This document shows positions 1 through 7,570 of a DNA stretch of 64,000 bases, in pieces. Positions within the stretch are counted from its first letter, which is position 1. The number at the start of each line of letters is the position of its first letter. Where the stretch lies: assembly GCF_016792905.1 (NCBI RefSeq), contig NZ_JAEULP010000036.1, positions 44,109 to 108,108 of the forward strand. The letters run 5' to 3'. The notes beneath the pieces are model-generated. The model worked only from the letters and a program-made list of their open reading frames with translations. It was not told the origin of the DNA and ran no database searches. Made by a program: the position numbers and the translations under genes. Source of the DNA: Tabrizicola sp. (GTDB lineage: Bacteria > Pseudomonadota > Alphaproteobacteria > Rhodobacterales > Rhodobacteraceae).

Positions 1-1
1 C

Positions 2-793
2 GCGCCGCATATCGACCCCGGTGCGCTGTCGGTGCTGCGCTTCCTGCTGGCGGGGCTGCTGGTCGGCGCGGCGGCGCTGGCGACGACGGGGATTCCGCGG
101 TCCGCCTTCGTGGCGCCCTGGCGCTATCTGGTGCTGGGGGGGCTCTTGGCGGCCTATTTCGTGCTGATGTTCGAGGGGCTGAAGACGGCGCCTCCGGTCT
201 CTGCCGCCGCGGTCTTCACCCTGACGCCGGTGATGGCGGCGGGGTTCGGCTGGCTGTTCCTGCGACAGCGGCTGACCGGGCGGATGGCCTTCGCGCTGGC
301 CGTGGGGGGCCTTGGCGCCCTGTGGGTGATCTTCCGGGCCGACCTTGCGGCGCTGAGGGCGATGGCGATCGGGCGGGGCGAGGCGATCTATTTCGTCGGC
401 TGCGTCGCCCATGCCGCCTATGCGCCGCTGATCCGACAGCTGAACCGGGGCGAGCCCGCGGTGGTCTTCACTTTCGGGATGATGCTGGCCGGGACGGTCC
501 TGCTGGCGCTTTACGCCGGACCCGCCGTGCTGGCGACCGACTGGGCAGCCCTGCCGGGCGTGGTCTGGGTGACGCTGGTTTATGTGGCGGTGGCGGCGAG
601 TGCGCTGACCTTCGTCCTGTTGCAATACGCCTCGCTGCGGCTGCCGGCGGCAAAGGTTATGGCCTATACCTATCTGGTGCCAAGCTGGGTGATCCTTTGG
701 GAAATCGCCCTGCACGGGGCGGTGCCGCCGGTTCTGGTGCTGGTCGGCGTGGCGCTGACGGCGCTGGCGCTGGGGCTGCTGTTGAAGGAATAG
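2..793 (+). CDS. EamA/DMT-family transporter, 5' end missing
   Basis: Inner-membrane transporter of the drug/metabolite (EamA) superfamily; substrate unknown. The frame is open from the first base of the window, and the residues before the first possible internal start (a GTG at 32) already read like the end of the first EamA helix, so the gene begins upstream and only about 263 C-terminal residues are present. At least eight hydrophobic helices are visible, with the small-residue-rich segments typical of the two EamA repeats (for example PPVSAAAVFTLTPV near the end of repeat one). It converges with the phosphotransferase gene across a hairpin. Family is fairly sure; substrate is not predictable. 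Confidence 0.8.
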   Translation, partial: APHIDPGALSVLRFLLAGLLVGAAALATTGIPRSAFVAPWRYLVLGGLLAAYFVLMFEGLKTAPPVSAAAVFTLTPVMAAGFGWLFLRQRLTGRMAFALAVGGLGALWVIFRADLAALRAMAIGRGEAIYFVGCVAHAAYAPLIRQLNRGEPAVVFTFGMMLAGTVLLALYAGPAVLATDWAALPGVVWVTLVYVAVAASALTFVLLQYASLRLPAAKVMAYTYLVPSWVILWEIALHGAVPPVLVLVGVALTALALGLLLKE

Positions 794-807
794 CGGCTCG
801 TCGGAGA

Positions 808-842
808 CTTCGTTCCTCCTCGCGGGCGACGAGGAGTCGAAG
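808..842. terminator. Hairpin between convergent genes
   Basis: Inverted repeat with outer arms cttcg/cgaag (808-812 and 838-842) and inner arms ctcctcg/cgaggag (816-822 and 830-836), lying between two convergent stop codons. There is no T-tract, so its role as a bidirectional terminator is inferred from position. Confidence 0.4.
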
Positions 843-857
843 GCGAACAAGGAGCGC

Positions 858-1802
858 TCAGGGGAGGAAGGCGCTGAGGCCGTCGGTCAGGTAGCGGTCC
901 GCCAGCACCAGCGTCCCTTGCGTGTAGGCCGGTCCGCCGAAGCCTTGCGCGGTGTCGCTGTCGGCGCGGGTGGAAAGCCAGGCGGTCAGAAGCACCCGGC
1001 GCAGGAAGATGAGCGACGGGATCATCGCGCGGTCCCCGGGGCGCAGGGGCGCGATGCGGGTGTAGCCCTCGACCCAGCGGGCGATGAGATCGGGGAGGCG
1101 CGGGTCGGTCTCGTAGAACGACAGCGCGGCGGCGAGGTCATAGGCCCACCAACCAAAGCCGCAGTCGTCGAAGTCGATGGCGGTGAGGCGGTCGCCGTCC
1201 ACCATCAGGTTGGCAAGGCGAAGGTCGGCGTGGATCAGGCCGAAGGTCTCGGGCCCGGTGCCGTAGGCGTTCAGCGTCGCTGCAAGCCTGTCGGTGGCTC
1301 GGGCAAGCAGGGCCTCGCCCTGCGGGTCGAGGCCCTGCGCCTGTCGCCAGTGGCCCCAATGCGGGTTCGGGCCAAGAATGGTCTCCACGTCCCAGCGCTT
1401 GCGGGTGAAGCCCGGCGGCGGGGTCCATTGTCGGGCGTGCAGGTGCAGGCGGGCGGTGATTTCCCCGAGCGGCGCGAACCAGCGGGCGAGGTCGTCGCCG
1501 GGTTGCAGTTCCTGTCCCCCGATGGGGGCGAAGGCGACGAGGAAGCGACCGTCAACTTCGGTGACCAGGCCCTGTGCGCCGGCGACGGGTTTGACCGCGT
1601 TGAGGCCGGGCAGGTCTTGCAATGCGGTCAGCCAGGCGAGTTCGGAGGCGATCTCGGATTTGGCATGGTAGCCTTGGCGATGCAGGCGGAGGATCAGGGG
1701 GCCCGCGCGCCAGGTCTCGTTCTCCGAGCGGTTGAGGAGAGTCAGCGGGGTGTCCTCCGCCAGCCCGTAGACCGGCAGCGCGCGGGCGATCAGGTCAGAC
1801 AT
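858..1802 (-). CDS. APH-family phosphotransferase (SrkA/ThrB-like fold)
   Basis: Predicted 314-residue small-molecule or protein kinase of the aminoglycoside phosphotransferase/homoserine kinase II group. The catalytic loop HADLRLAN (residues 191-198) has the Brenner HxDxxxxN pattern and is followed by the metal-binding IDFDD (209-213). The ATG at 1802 is chosen because the protein then begins just before the N-lobe; it overlaps the cobF stop by 8 bases, so the gene is probably the last of the riboswitch-headed cbtB-cbtA-cobF unit. No known cobalamin step needs such a kinase. It may be a passenger, or act on a cobalamin-side-chain precursor or another amino alcohol. Substrate unknown. Confidence 0.75.
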   Translation of the reverse strand: MSDLIARALPVYGLAEDTPLTLLNRSENETWRAGPLILRLHRQGYHAKSEIASELAWLTALQDLPGLNAVKPVAGAQGLVTEVDGRFLVAFAPIGGQELQPGDDLARWFAPLGEITARLHLHARQWTPPPGFTRKRWDVETILGPNPHWGHWRQAQGLDPQGEALLARATDRLAATLNAYGTGPETFGLIHADLRLANLMVDGDRLTAIDFDDCGFGWWAYDLAAALSFYETDPRLPDLIARWVEGYTRIAPLRPGDRAMIPSLIFLRRVLLTAWLSTRADSDTAQGFGGPAYTQGTLVLADRYLTDGLSAFLP

Positions 1803-2538
1803 CGCTGCCACGGCGGAGGAGGTAGATGTCCATGATCCAGCCGTGTTCGGCGCGCAGCCGGGCGCGGGTGGCAAGGATTGCTTCGGAAACCTGCGATAGC
1901 GGGCCGTGGATAAGACATTCCTCCGGCATGCCGACATAGGCGCCCCACCAGATATGTGTGTCGGCGGGGTCGAGGGTGGTGAAGGCGCCGCCCTTGTCGA
2001 GCATCACAACGAGGGTGGTTGCGCCCGAGGGCCAGCCGTTCTCGCGCAGTTGCCTCCCGGTGGTGATGGTGACGGGGGCGGCGAGGGTGTTGAGCGGGAT
2101 GGCATGGGCCGCCGTCAGGGCCTGCAGGCTGGTGATGCCGGGGATGACCTTGACCGCAAAGCCCGGCAGCCGGGCGGCGATGCGCAGCGTGCTGTCGTAG
2201 AGCGAGGGGTCGCCCCAGACCATCAGGGCGACGTTCCGTGCGTCGGGTCGGGTGGCGATGGCGTCCGCCCAGGCTCTCGCGATGGCGTCGTGCCAGTCGT
2301 TGACGGCGCCAAGATAGTCATCCTGGTCGGCGCGCTGCGGCACATCGTATTCGGCCACGGGGACAGGCGAGGTGAGAACCTGCGACAGGATCTGGCGGCG
2401 GACGTCGGCGAGGTCGGATTTCGCCGCGCCCTTGCGGGGGATCAGGATCAGGTCGGCGGCGTTCAAGGCGCGGATGGACTGGCCGGTGACGTGGTCCGGG
2501 TTGCCGGTGCCGATGCCGATGAGGAAAAGGGTGGTCAT
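1795..2538 (-). CDS. cobF: Precorrin-6A synthase (deacetylating) CobF
   Basis: SAM-dependent methyltransferase of the aerobic cobalamin pathway: it methylates C-1 of precorrin-5 and releases the extruded acetyl unit, giving precorrin-6A. At 247 residues it has the family's usual length. The tetrapyrrole methylase N-terminal strand (IGIGTGNPDHVT) and the CobF-type WWGAYVGMPEE segment near the C-terminus are present. CobF exists only in the oxygen-dependent route, which agrees with cobG in the same locus. It lies about 55 bases downstream of cbtA and is therefore separated from the other methyltransferase genes, in the cobalt-uptake unit behind its own riboswitch. Confidence 0.93.
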   Translation of the reverse strand: MTTLFLIGIGTGNPDHVTGQSIRALNAADLILIPRKGAAKSDLADVRRQILSQVLTSPVPVAEYDVPQRADQDDYLGAVNDWHDAIARAWADAIATRPDARNVALMVWGDPSLYDSTLRIAARLPGFAVKVIPGITSLQALTAAHAIPLNTLAAPVTITTGRQLRENGWPSGATTLVVMLDKGGAFTTLDPADTHIWWGAYVGMPEECLIHGPLSQVSEAILATRARLRAEHGWIMDIYLLRRGSDV

Positions 2539-2593
2539 CGTGGTCTTTCGGGTGCTGCGGCCCGGGCTGCGGGCCGCAGTCTGGTTAGCGCAG

Positions 2594-3388
2594 TCAGGCG
2601 GGTTTGTCTGCCGCCCAGAGATGGCCCGCGACCCAGCCCATCAGGGCCCAGACCGCAAGGCCGACGCCGAGAACCCGCGCCGCGAATGCGGCGGAGACCT
2701 CGGGCGGGGCGACGCCGCTGAAGCCCTCCAGCTCCGGCGCGCCGATGACATGCGGCGCGGCCAGAAGCACCACGGCCAGGGCGGCGGTCACGAGACTGCG
2801 GCCATAGGCGAGGAGCCCGAGCGCTACCGCCGTCGAGGCCGCCGTGCCCCACCACCAGACCTGCCGCTCGCCCAGATCGGCGGCGAGCGTGCCGGGCAGT
2901 TCCGGGGCAAGGCCCATCGCGGGGGCAAGCTGGAAGGCAGCAAACCCGGCGATGCCCCAGAGCAGGCCTTCGCGCGCGGTGATGACCTTGCCGTAGACCC
3001 GGGCAAGGCCGAAGCCCGCGACGAGGATCAGGGCATAGGCGACGTAGACAAGGCCGAAGAACACGGTCGTCCAGAGATCGCGGGTGAAGGTCGAAACCTC
3101 GCCGCCGCCATGCGAATGGCCCGCTTCGGCACCATCATGGCTGTGGCCCTCTTCCTCGACTGCGTCGTGGGTATGACCCTCTTCCGCAGTGGCGTCGTCG
3201 TGGCTGTGGGCGTCTGTCGCCGCAGCCTCGGCTGGGGGGGCGGCACCACCGAAATGGACCATCGCCCCGCTTTCATATTCCTCGCCCAGAAGGATGTACT
3301 TCTGCACGAAAGCGAAATGCAGCACGGCCGCAAGCAGCCATGCCGCACAACCAGCGCCAATCGCGCTGGTCAGCATTTTCGGGAACAT
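2594..3388 (-). CDS. cbtA: Cobalt transporter subunit CbtA
   Basis: Predicted 264-residue multi-spanning inner-membrane protein of the B12-regulated CbtA family, proposed to import cobalt together with CbtB. Hydrophobic segments occur near residues 7-28 and then as a series from about 107 to the end. Between the first and second is a histidine-rich loop (about residues 61-95) with four HSHD/HTHD-like repeats that could bind Co2+ before transport. The ATG at 3388 follows CbtB closely and opens directly on the first helix, so an earlier in-frame start is rejected. The upstream cobalamin riboswitch supports the cobalt assignment. The transport mechanism of this family is not well established. 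Confidence 0.88.
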   Translation of the reverse strand: MFPKMLTSAIGAGCAAWLLAAVLHFAFVQKYILLGEEYESGAMVHFGGAAPPAEAAATDAHSHDDATAEEGHTHDAVEEEGHSHDGAEAGHSHGGGEVSTFTRDLWTTVFFGLVYVAYALILVAGFGLARVYGKVITAREGLLWGIAGFAAFQLAPAMGLAPELPGTLAADLGERQVWWWGTAASTAVALGLLAYGRSLVTAALAVVLLAAPHVIGAPELEGFSGVAPPEVSAAFAARVLGVGLAVWALMGWVAGHLWAADKPA

Positions 3389-3401
3389 GTCTAGTGGCGC
3401 G

Positions 3402-3581
3402 TCAGTGGCAGGGGAAGCCGCTCGCGTGACGCACGTCATGGGCGGCGTCATGCAGGGTGGCCGACTGGGCATGGCCCGCGGCAAACAGGATCACCATGCC
3501 CAGCATCAGCATGCCCAGAACGGACAGGAGGGCCTTGGTCTTGTCGGAAGCGCGGGTCGAGGTCGAGATCGTCGTGTTCAT
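3402..3581 (-). CDS. cbtB: Cobalt transporter subunit CbtB
   Basis: A 59-residue single-span membrane protein. One hydrophobic helix (about residues 17-36) is followed by the signature C-terminal tail with histidines at 37, 44, 48, 52 and 59 and a cysteine at 58 (motif HDVRHASGFPCH), the proposed cobalt-binding site of the CbtB family. The start ATG (3581) has a good Shine-Dalgarno sequence AAGGAG just upstream, itself next to a hairpin that follows the cobalamin riboswitch, so translation is probably switched off by B12. First gene of cbtB-cbtA-cobF. Confidence 0.9.
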   Translation of the reverse strand: MNTTISTSTRASDKTKALLSVLGMLMLGMVILFAAGHAQSATLHDAAHDVRHASGFPCH

Positions 3582-3587
3582 CTTATG

Positions 3588-3612
3588 CTCCTTGCCGTCA
3601 CACCCGACGGCA
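3588..3612 (-). promoter_or_regulatory. Hairpin abutting the cbtB Shine-Dalgarno
   Basis: On the minus strand, arms tgccgtc and gacggca (within 3593-3612) form a small hairpin that begins right after the 3' strand of riboswitch helix P1 and ends against the AAGGAG ribosome-binding site (3588-3593). The layout suggests a translational expression platform rather than a terminator, since there is no U-run. The mechanism is inferred. Confidence 0.45.
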
Positions 3613-3793
3613 GTTCGGGTTTCCTTTGCCTGGCCGGTCTCCTGACTCGCGGGTCGAAGCTGCTTTCCGCCTTCCCAGCCCTTGGGGGCCAGTGGCCGAT
3701 GGAAAGCCGCTCTCCGCATACAGTCGCGGGGGCGGTTGAGTTCAGGGCGCTGTGATCAGTACGCCCCTTCCCATTCCCGTTTCAGTCCGAACG
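3612..3793 (-). ncRNA. Cobalamin riboswitch upstream of cbtB
   Basis: On the minus strand the conserved parts of the B12 riboswitch occur in order: a GGGAAtGGGAAG-like 5' segment (about 3767-3778), CCGCCCCCGCGACTGTA, the GCGGAGAG loop, CATCGGCCACTG, the GGGAAGGCGG segment and the B12 box AGTCAGGAGACCGGCC near 3632-3648. Closing helix P1 can form from gttcgg (3787-3792) and ccgaac (3613-3618). It starts about 100 bases after the upstream DUF1636 gene ends, so it heads a separate unit, cbtB-cbtA-cobF-kinase. Confidence 0.93.
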
Positions 3794-3889
3794 CTTTGCG
3801 TCTCGCCGGACACCATGCCCCTTCAGTTGCCATCATGACCGCGCCCCGGTCAAGGCGATTTGCGTCCATTGCGGGCGGTTTGCGACCGA

Positions 3890-4207
3890 TCAGCCCGGAA
3901 TCCGCGCGATGGCCTTCATCCTGAGCCCGCCGAGGACGCGGGCATCGGGAAGGTTTCCATCGGGCGAGGCGGCGTAGTGCCGGGCGAAGGTGACAAGGTC
4001 GGGCAGGTCCTCGACCGTCAGGTCGCCGAAGAGATAGGCGGTCTTGCCGGGCGCGCGGAAAGCGCAGGTCGAGGGGCGGGTGCAGCCGGACATGCAGTCG
4101 GTCGTGGTGACGCGGGCGGGAAGGCCCTCGGCTTCCAGCGCGGCTTGCAAAGGCAGGGCAAAGCCCGCCTGCCCGAGGCCGCAACTGGCGCAGAGGGTGA
4201 CGATCAC
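3890..4207 (-). CDS. DUF1636 family protein (cysteine-rich, cob-associated)
   Basis: A 105-residue small soluble protein of the DUF1636 family, which recurs beside cobalamin genes. Five cysteines stand out: C6 and C9 (CASC) near the N-terminus and C38, C42 and C48 (DCMSGCTRPSTC) in the middle, an arrangement like thioredoxin-fold [2Fe-2S] ferredoxins or a metal chaperone. The GTG start overlaps the cobA stop, so it is the last gene of cobL-cobE-cobM-cobB-cobA. A paralogue begins the other cob unit at 17898-18272. Its function is unknown; an electron-transfer or cobalt-handling role is inference only. Confidence 0.8.
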   Translation of the reverse strand: MIVTLCASCGLGQAGFALPLQAALEAEGLPARVTTTDCMSGCTRPSTCAFRAPGKTAYLFGDLTVEDLPDLVTFARHYAASPDGNLPDARVLGGLRMKAIARIPG

Positions 4208-4944
4208 AGCGACCCCTCGGCCAGCGCGCCAAGGATGATCAGGCCGGGGCGGGACGAGCGGTCCTCGGCCAGCAACCGGGCCAGTCCGGCGATGGTGGAG
4301 CGGTGCAGGTACTGCTCGGGCGTCGAGACGGCTTCGGCCAGCAGCGCGGGCGTATCGGGGGAAAGGCCCGCTGCGACCAGTTTCTCCGCCAGCGCCGGGA
4401 AAGTGCGCTTTCCCATGTAGATGACGGTCGTCGCCTGCGGGTCGGCGAGTGCAGGGATGTTCAGGCCGGGCGGCAGGTTGCCGGTGACATCGGCGGCGGT
4501 GATGAACTGGATCCGCTGGGCCTCCTGCCGACGGGTCAGGGGGATACCCGCAGCAGCAGCGGCAGCGGCGGCAGAGGTGACACCGGGGATGATCTCGCAG
4601 GGGATGCCCGCGGCGCGGACGGCGGTCAGCTCTTCCTCCAGCCGCCCGAAGATGCCGCTGTCGCCGGATTTCAGCCGCACCACATTGGCCCCGGTGAGGG
4701 CGTAGTCGACCAGCAGGCGGCTGACATGGTCCTGCTTCGGCGAGGCGCGGCCCGCCCGCTTGCCCACGCCCACCATGTCGGCCCCGGGCCTTGCCAGCGC
4801 CAGGATCGGGCCCGAGGAGAGGTCGTCGTACAGTACGGCATCGGCGGCGGCCAATGCCTTCACCGCCCTAACGGTCAGGAGGTCCGGGTCGCCGGGTCCG
4901 GCGGAAACGAAGGTGACGAAGCCCGTCTTGGTGGTGCCGGTCAT
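4204..4944 (-). CDS. cobA: Uroporphyrinogen-III C-methyltransferase CobA
   Basis: SUMT: uses two SAM to methylate uroporphyrinogen III at C-2 and C-7, giving precorrin-2, the branch point into corrin synthesis. At 246 residues it is a stand-alone enzyme without the CysG dehydrogenase/chelatase domain. Family motifs are the N-terminal VSAGPGDPDLLT loop, DAVLYDDL, VRLKSGDSGIFGR and the PGVTSA loop; the alanine run after this loop is long but common in the family. It follows cobB after a 97-base gap that contains a palindromic repeat array, and overlaps the following DUF1636 gene (GTGA). Confidence 0.93.
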   Translation of the reverse strand: MTGTTKTGFVTFVSAGPGDPDLLTVRAVKALAAADAVLYDDLSSGPILALARPGADMVGVGKRAGRASPKQDHVSRLLVDYALTGANVVRLKSGDSGIFGRLEEELTAVRAAGIPCEIIPGVTSAAAAAAAAGIPLTRRQEAQRIQFITAADVTGNLPPGLNIPALADPQATTVIYMGKRTFPALAEKLVAAGLSPDTPALLAEAVSTPEQYLHRSTIAGLARLLAEDRSSRPGLIILGALAEGSL

Positions 4945-4952
4945 CCGCGCCC

Positions 4953-5020
4953 CCGATTTCTTCGAAGAAATCGGACCGGAGCCTTTGAAGGCTCCGAACC
5001 GGAGTTTTCGAAAACTCCGG
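4953..5020. repeat. 68-base triple-palindrome element (copy 1)
   Basis: Three back-to-back palindromes in the cobB-cobA gap: 4953-4974 (22 bases, perfect, centred on TTCGAA), 4977-4996 (9-base arms around tg) and 4999-5020 (22 bases, perfect, centred on TTCGAA). The same three in the same order and total length recur at 36745-36812, and a two-palindrome relative lies at 9481-9524. Confidence 0.85.
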
Positions 5021-5041
5021 GGCCAGGGCGGTGAGGTCGGG

Positions 5042-6361
5042 TCATGACGCGCCTGCGATCAGGTGGAAGAAGGTGCCGGTCGATAGCCCGCCCCCCGGCT
5101 GGAGTCGAGTGCTGCCGGTTTCCGGCACGGTCTCGCCATTGGCATCCGTCACATCGGCGAGCGGCGCATCGGGCTGCGACAGGATGGTGGAATAGTGGAA
5201 CTCGTGGCCCCGAAGCGCGCTGCCGGCGGGGTGGCCGGGGATCGCCTGCCGCAAGGTGGCCAGGCGGTAGCCGAGATGCATCTTCCGCTTCTCGTAGCTG
5301 GTCACCAGCCCCAGGAGACCGGCCATCGGGTGGCGGATGCCGTCCTTGTCGATCAGCGCCTCGCCCATCGCCATGTAGCCCCCGCATTCGCCGTGGACCG
5401 GCTTCGTCTCGCCAAAGGCCTTGAGGCCGGTGCGGAACCGCTCCGCCTGTGCCAGCGTGGCCCCGTGCAGCTCCGGGTAGCCGCCCGGCAGCCAGCAGGT
5501 ATCGGCGGAGGGATCGGGGGCCTGATCGGCGAGGGGAGAGAAGGGCAGCACCTCGGCCCCGGCCGCGCGCCAGCCCTGCAGGAGATGCGGGTAGAGGAAG
5601 CTGAAGGCCGCATCCCGGGCAAGCGCGATGCGCTGGCCCGGAGGGGTAATCCGGGGCGTCGATGAAGGGGTTGCCGTGCTGTTGGCGGCGGCAACCAGCG
5701 CGTCAAGGTCCACGCCCTCGCGCATCAGCCGAGCGGCGTCGGCGATCAGGGCTTGCAGCGCGGGTTGTTCCTCGGCCTGCACCAGCCCGAGGTGCCGCTC
5801 CGGCATGGCGATGGCCGCCTGTTTCGGCAGGGTGCCAAGCACCGGCAGTCCCGCCTCCGCCATCCCGGCGCGGACCAGCGCCTCGTGTCGGGGCGAGGCG
5901 ATGCGGTTCAGGATCACGCCCGCCACGGTGACGCCGGGCCGGAACCGCGCCAGCCCCTGCGCCACTGCCGCTGCCGTCTGCGCCTGCCCGGAGGCATCCA
6001 GCACCAGCACCACCGGCCAGCCCATTAGCGCTGCAAGGTCCGCTGCGGCACCGTTGCCGGTCGCACCCTTTGCCGCGACCCCGTCGAAGAGGCCCATCGA
6101 CCCTTCGGCGAGGATCAGGTCCGCGTCCTGGCCCGCGCTTGCCAGTCCCGCCAGCGTCTCCGGCCCCATCGCCCAGGTGTCGAGGTTCAGCGACCAGCGC
6201 CCCGAGGCCGCCCGATGAAAGGCCGGGTCGATGTAGTCGGGCCCGTTCTTGAACGGCTGCACCACGAGCCCCCGGTCCCGCAGCGCCGCCAGAAGCCCCA
6301 GCATGACCGTGGTCTTGCCGGTGCCGCTGGCAGGCGCTGCGATCAAAAGACCGGGGGTCAT
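5042..6361 (-). CDS. cobB: Cobyrinate a,c-diamide synthase CobB
   Basis: ATP- and glutamine-dependent amidotransferase that amidates the a and c side chains of hydrogenobyrinic acid, the substrate in the aerobic route. The 439 residues show an N-terminal ATP-binding P-loop-like ASGTGKTTV (11-19) with the [11 protein letters not shown] segment of CobB/CobQ synthetases, and a C-terminal class I glutaminase domain with the nucleophile C326 in HGECGGYM. It overlaps cobM by 4 bases (ATGA). The product is the substrate for cobalt insertion by CobNST. Confidence 0.94.
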   Translation of the reverse strand: MTPGLLIAAPASGTGKTTVMLGLLAALRDRGLVVQPFKNGPDYIDPAFHRAASGRWSLNLDTWAMGPETLAGLASAGQDADLILAEGSMGLFDGVAAKGATGNGAAADLAALMGWPVVLVLDASGQAQTAAAVAQGLARFRPGVTVAGVILNRIASPRHEALVRAGMAEAGLPVLGTLPKQAAIAMPERHLGLVQAEEQPALQALIADAARLMREGVDLDALVAAANSTATPSSTPRITPPGQRIALARDAAFSFLYPHLLQGWRAAGAEVLPFSPLADQAPDPSADTCWLPGGYPELHGATLAQAERFRTGLKAFGETKPVHGECGGYMAMGEALIDKDGIRHPMAGLLGLVTSYEKRKMHLGYRLATLRQAIPGHPAGSALRGHEFHYSTILSQPDAPLADVTDANGETVPETGSTRLQPGGGLSTGTFFHLIAGAS

Positions 6362-7143
6362 GTGCCGGTGCCGGGAAAGCGGGGATGGGTGCCGACGGGC
6401 CGGTAGCGGCGGTCGTAGTCTCCGGCATAGAGGCGGCTTTCCTCGAAGCCTTCCTGCGCCAGCGAGGGGCCGACGAGGATCAGGGCGGTGCGCTCCACCT
6501 CCTCCGGGACCGAGGCCTTCAGCGTGGCCAGTGTCGCCCGGATGATCCGCTGCTCGGGCCAGCTGGCGCGCCAGACGATGGCGACGGGGCAGTCAGGGCC
6601 GTAGTGGGGGATCAGCTCCTCGGTCAGCTTGTCGATCAGGTGGATGGAAAGGTGCAGGGCCAGCGTCGCCCCGGTGGCGGCAAAGGCGGGCAGGTTTTCG
6701 CGGGATGGCATCCGGGTGGCGCGGCCTTCGGTGCGGGTCAGCACCACCGATTGCGCCAGTCCGGGCAGGGTCAGCTCCACCCCGAGCGCCGCGGCGGCGG
6801 CGGCGAAGGAGGGCACGCCGGGAGTCACATCGTAGGGGATGCCAAGGTCGCGCAGGCGGCGGAGCTGCTCGCCCATCGCCGACCAGACCGAGAGGTCGCC
6901 GGAATGAAGGCGGGCGATGTCGTGACCGGCTTCGTGGGCGGTCTGGATTTCAGTGATGATCTCGTCCAGCGACAGGGGGGCGGTGTTCACGATCCGGCAG
7001 CCGGGCGGGCAATGTGACAGCACGCCCTCGGGGACCAGCGAGCCCGCGTAGAGGCAGACCGGCGAGGCGGCGATCAGGTCGCGTCCGCGCAGGGTGAGGA
7101 GGTCCGGCGCGCCCGGCCCGGCGCCAATGAAATGGACGGTCAT
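6358..7143 (-). CDS. cobM: Precorrin-4 C11-methyltransferase CobM
   Basis: SAM-dependent methyltransferase converting precorrin-4 to precorrin-5. At 261 residues it has the normal length. Tetrapyrrole-methylase motifs are [15 protein letters not shown] at the N-terminus, [12 protein letters not shown] in the SAM pocket, PGVPSF, and the CobM-typical segment EGRATRMP. The stop overlaps the cobB start. About 67 bases separate it from cobE upstream, with nothing recognisable between them. Confidence 0.93.
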   Translation of the reverse strand: MTVHFIGAGPGAPDLLTLRGRDLIAASPVCLYAGSLVPEGVLSHCPPGCRIVNTAPLSLDEIITEIQTAHEAGHDIARLHSGDLSVWSAMGEQLRRLRDLGIPYDVTPGVPSFAAAAAALGVELTLPGLAQSVVLTRTEGRATRMPSRENLPAFAATGATLALHLSIHLIDKLTEELIPHYGPDCPVAIVWRASWPEQRIIRATLATLKASVPEEVERTALILVGPSLAQEGFEESRLYAGDYDRRYRPVGTHPRFPGTGT

Positions 7144-7210
7144 CGCTTCCCCATGCAGAGGCGCGCCCCTGCCCTTTCATACTGGTCCAAATATCCCCGC
7201 CGGAGGCTCT

Positions 7211-7570
7211 TCATCCCGCACCCTCCGCGATCGCTGCCGTTGCCATACCGTCTCCCGACACCGCCCGAGCGCCCCGAAGGCGCGCATCCGGACCCGCCGC
7301 CACGAGAGCAGCGGCTTCCGCGACCGATCCGGTGCCGAACAGCGTTTGAACGCGGTCGGACTTGGTGGGTGTCGGAACACCGTGCAAGACTTCTGGCTCC
7401 AGCGCCAGGACTGGCAGGCCCAGCGCTCCGGCCAAGGGTGCCAGCCCTTCGGCCTTGGTCGCCAGCACGGCCAGATGCGTCACGCCCTCCGGCCCCCCGG
7501 CCTTCGCCAGCGCGTCCTGCAGCGCGGCAAGGGTCGCCCCTGACCGAAAGCCGAAGCCCGCGACGATCAT
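7211..7570 (-). CDS. cobE: Cobalamin biosynthesis protein CobE (CbiG C-terminal-like)
   Basis: A 119-residue protein related to the C-terminal domain of CbiG, found as a separate CobE in the aerobic pathway, where its exact role is unresolved. The typical opening is GFGFRSGA, followed by a small-residue-rich alpha/beta fold and a C-terminal SGDGMATAAIAEGAG segment that matches CobE/CbiG proteins in style. The ATG at 7570 overlaps the cobL stop (ATGA) and is preferred over one five codons upstream. It could assist acetyl removal or act as a chaperone for corrin intermediates; this is inference. Confidence 0.82.
   Translation of the reverse strand: MIVAGFGFRSGATLAALQDALAKAGGPEGVTHLAVLATKAEGLAPLAGALGLPVLALEPEVLHGVPTPTKSDRVQTLFGTGSVAEAAALVAAGPDARLRGARAVSGDGMATAAIAEGAG

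Noticed and set aside
858-1802. Cobalamin-specific kinase such as CobP/CobU or PduX
   Set aside because: The APH-type fold and motifs differ from CobU (P-loop) and GHMP-type PduX; no evidence ties its substrate to B12.
918-1835. Long plus-strand open frame opposite the phosphotransferase gene
   Set aside because: Antisense shadow in a G+C-rich genome; Gly/Arg/Ala-rich with no family motifs, while the minus strand encodes a clear kinase.
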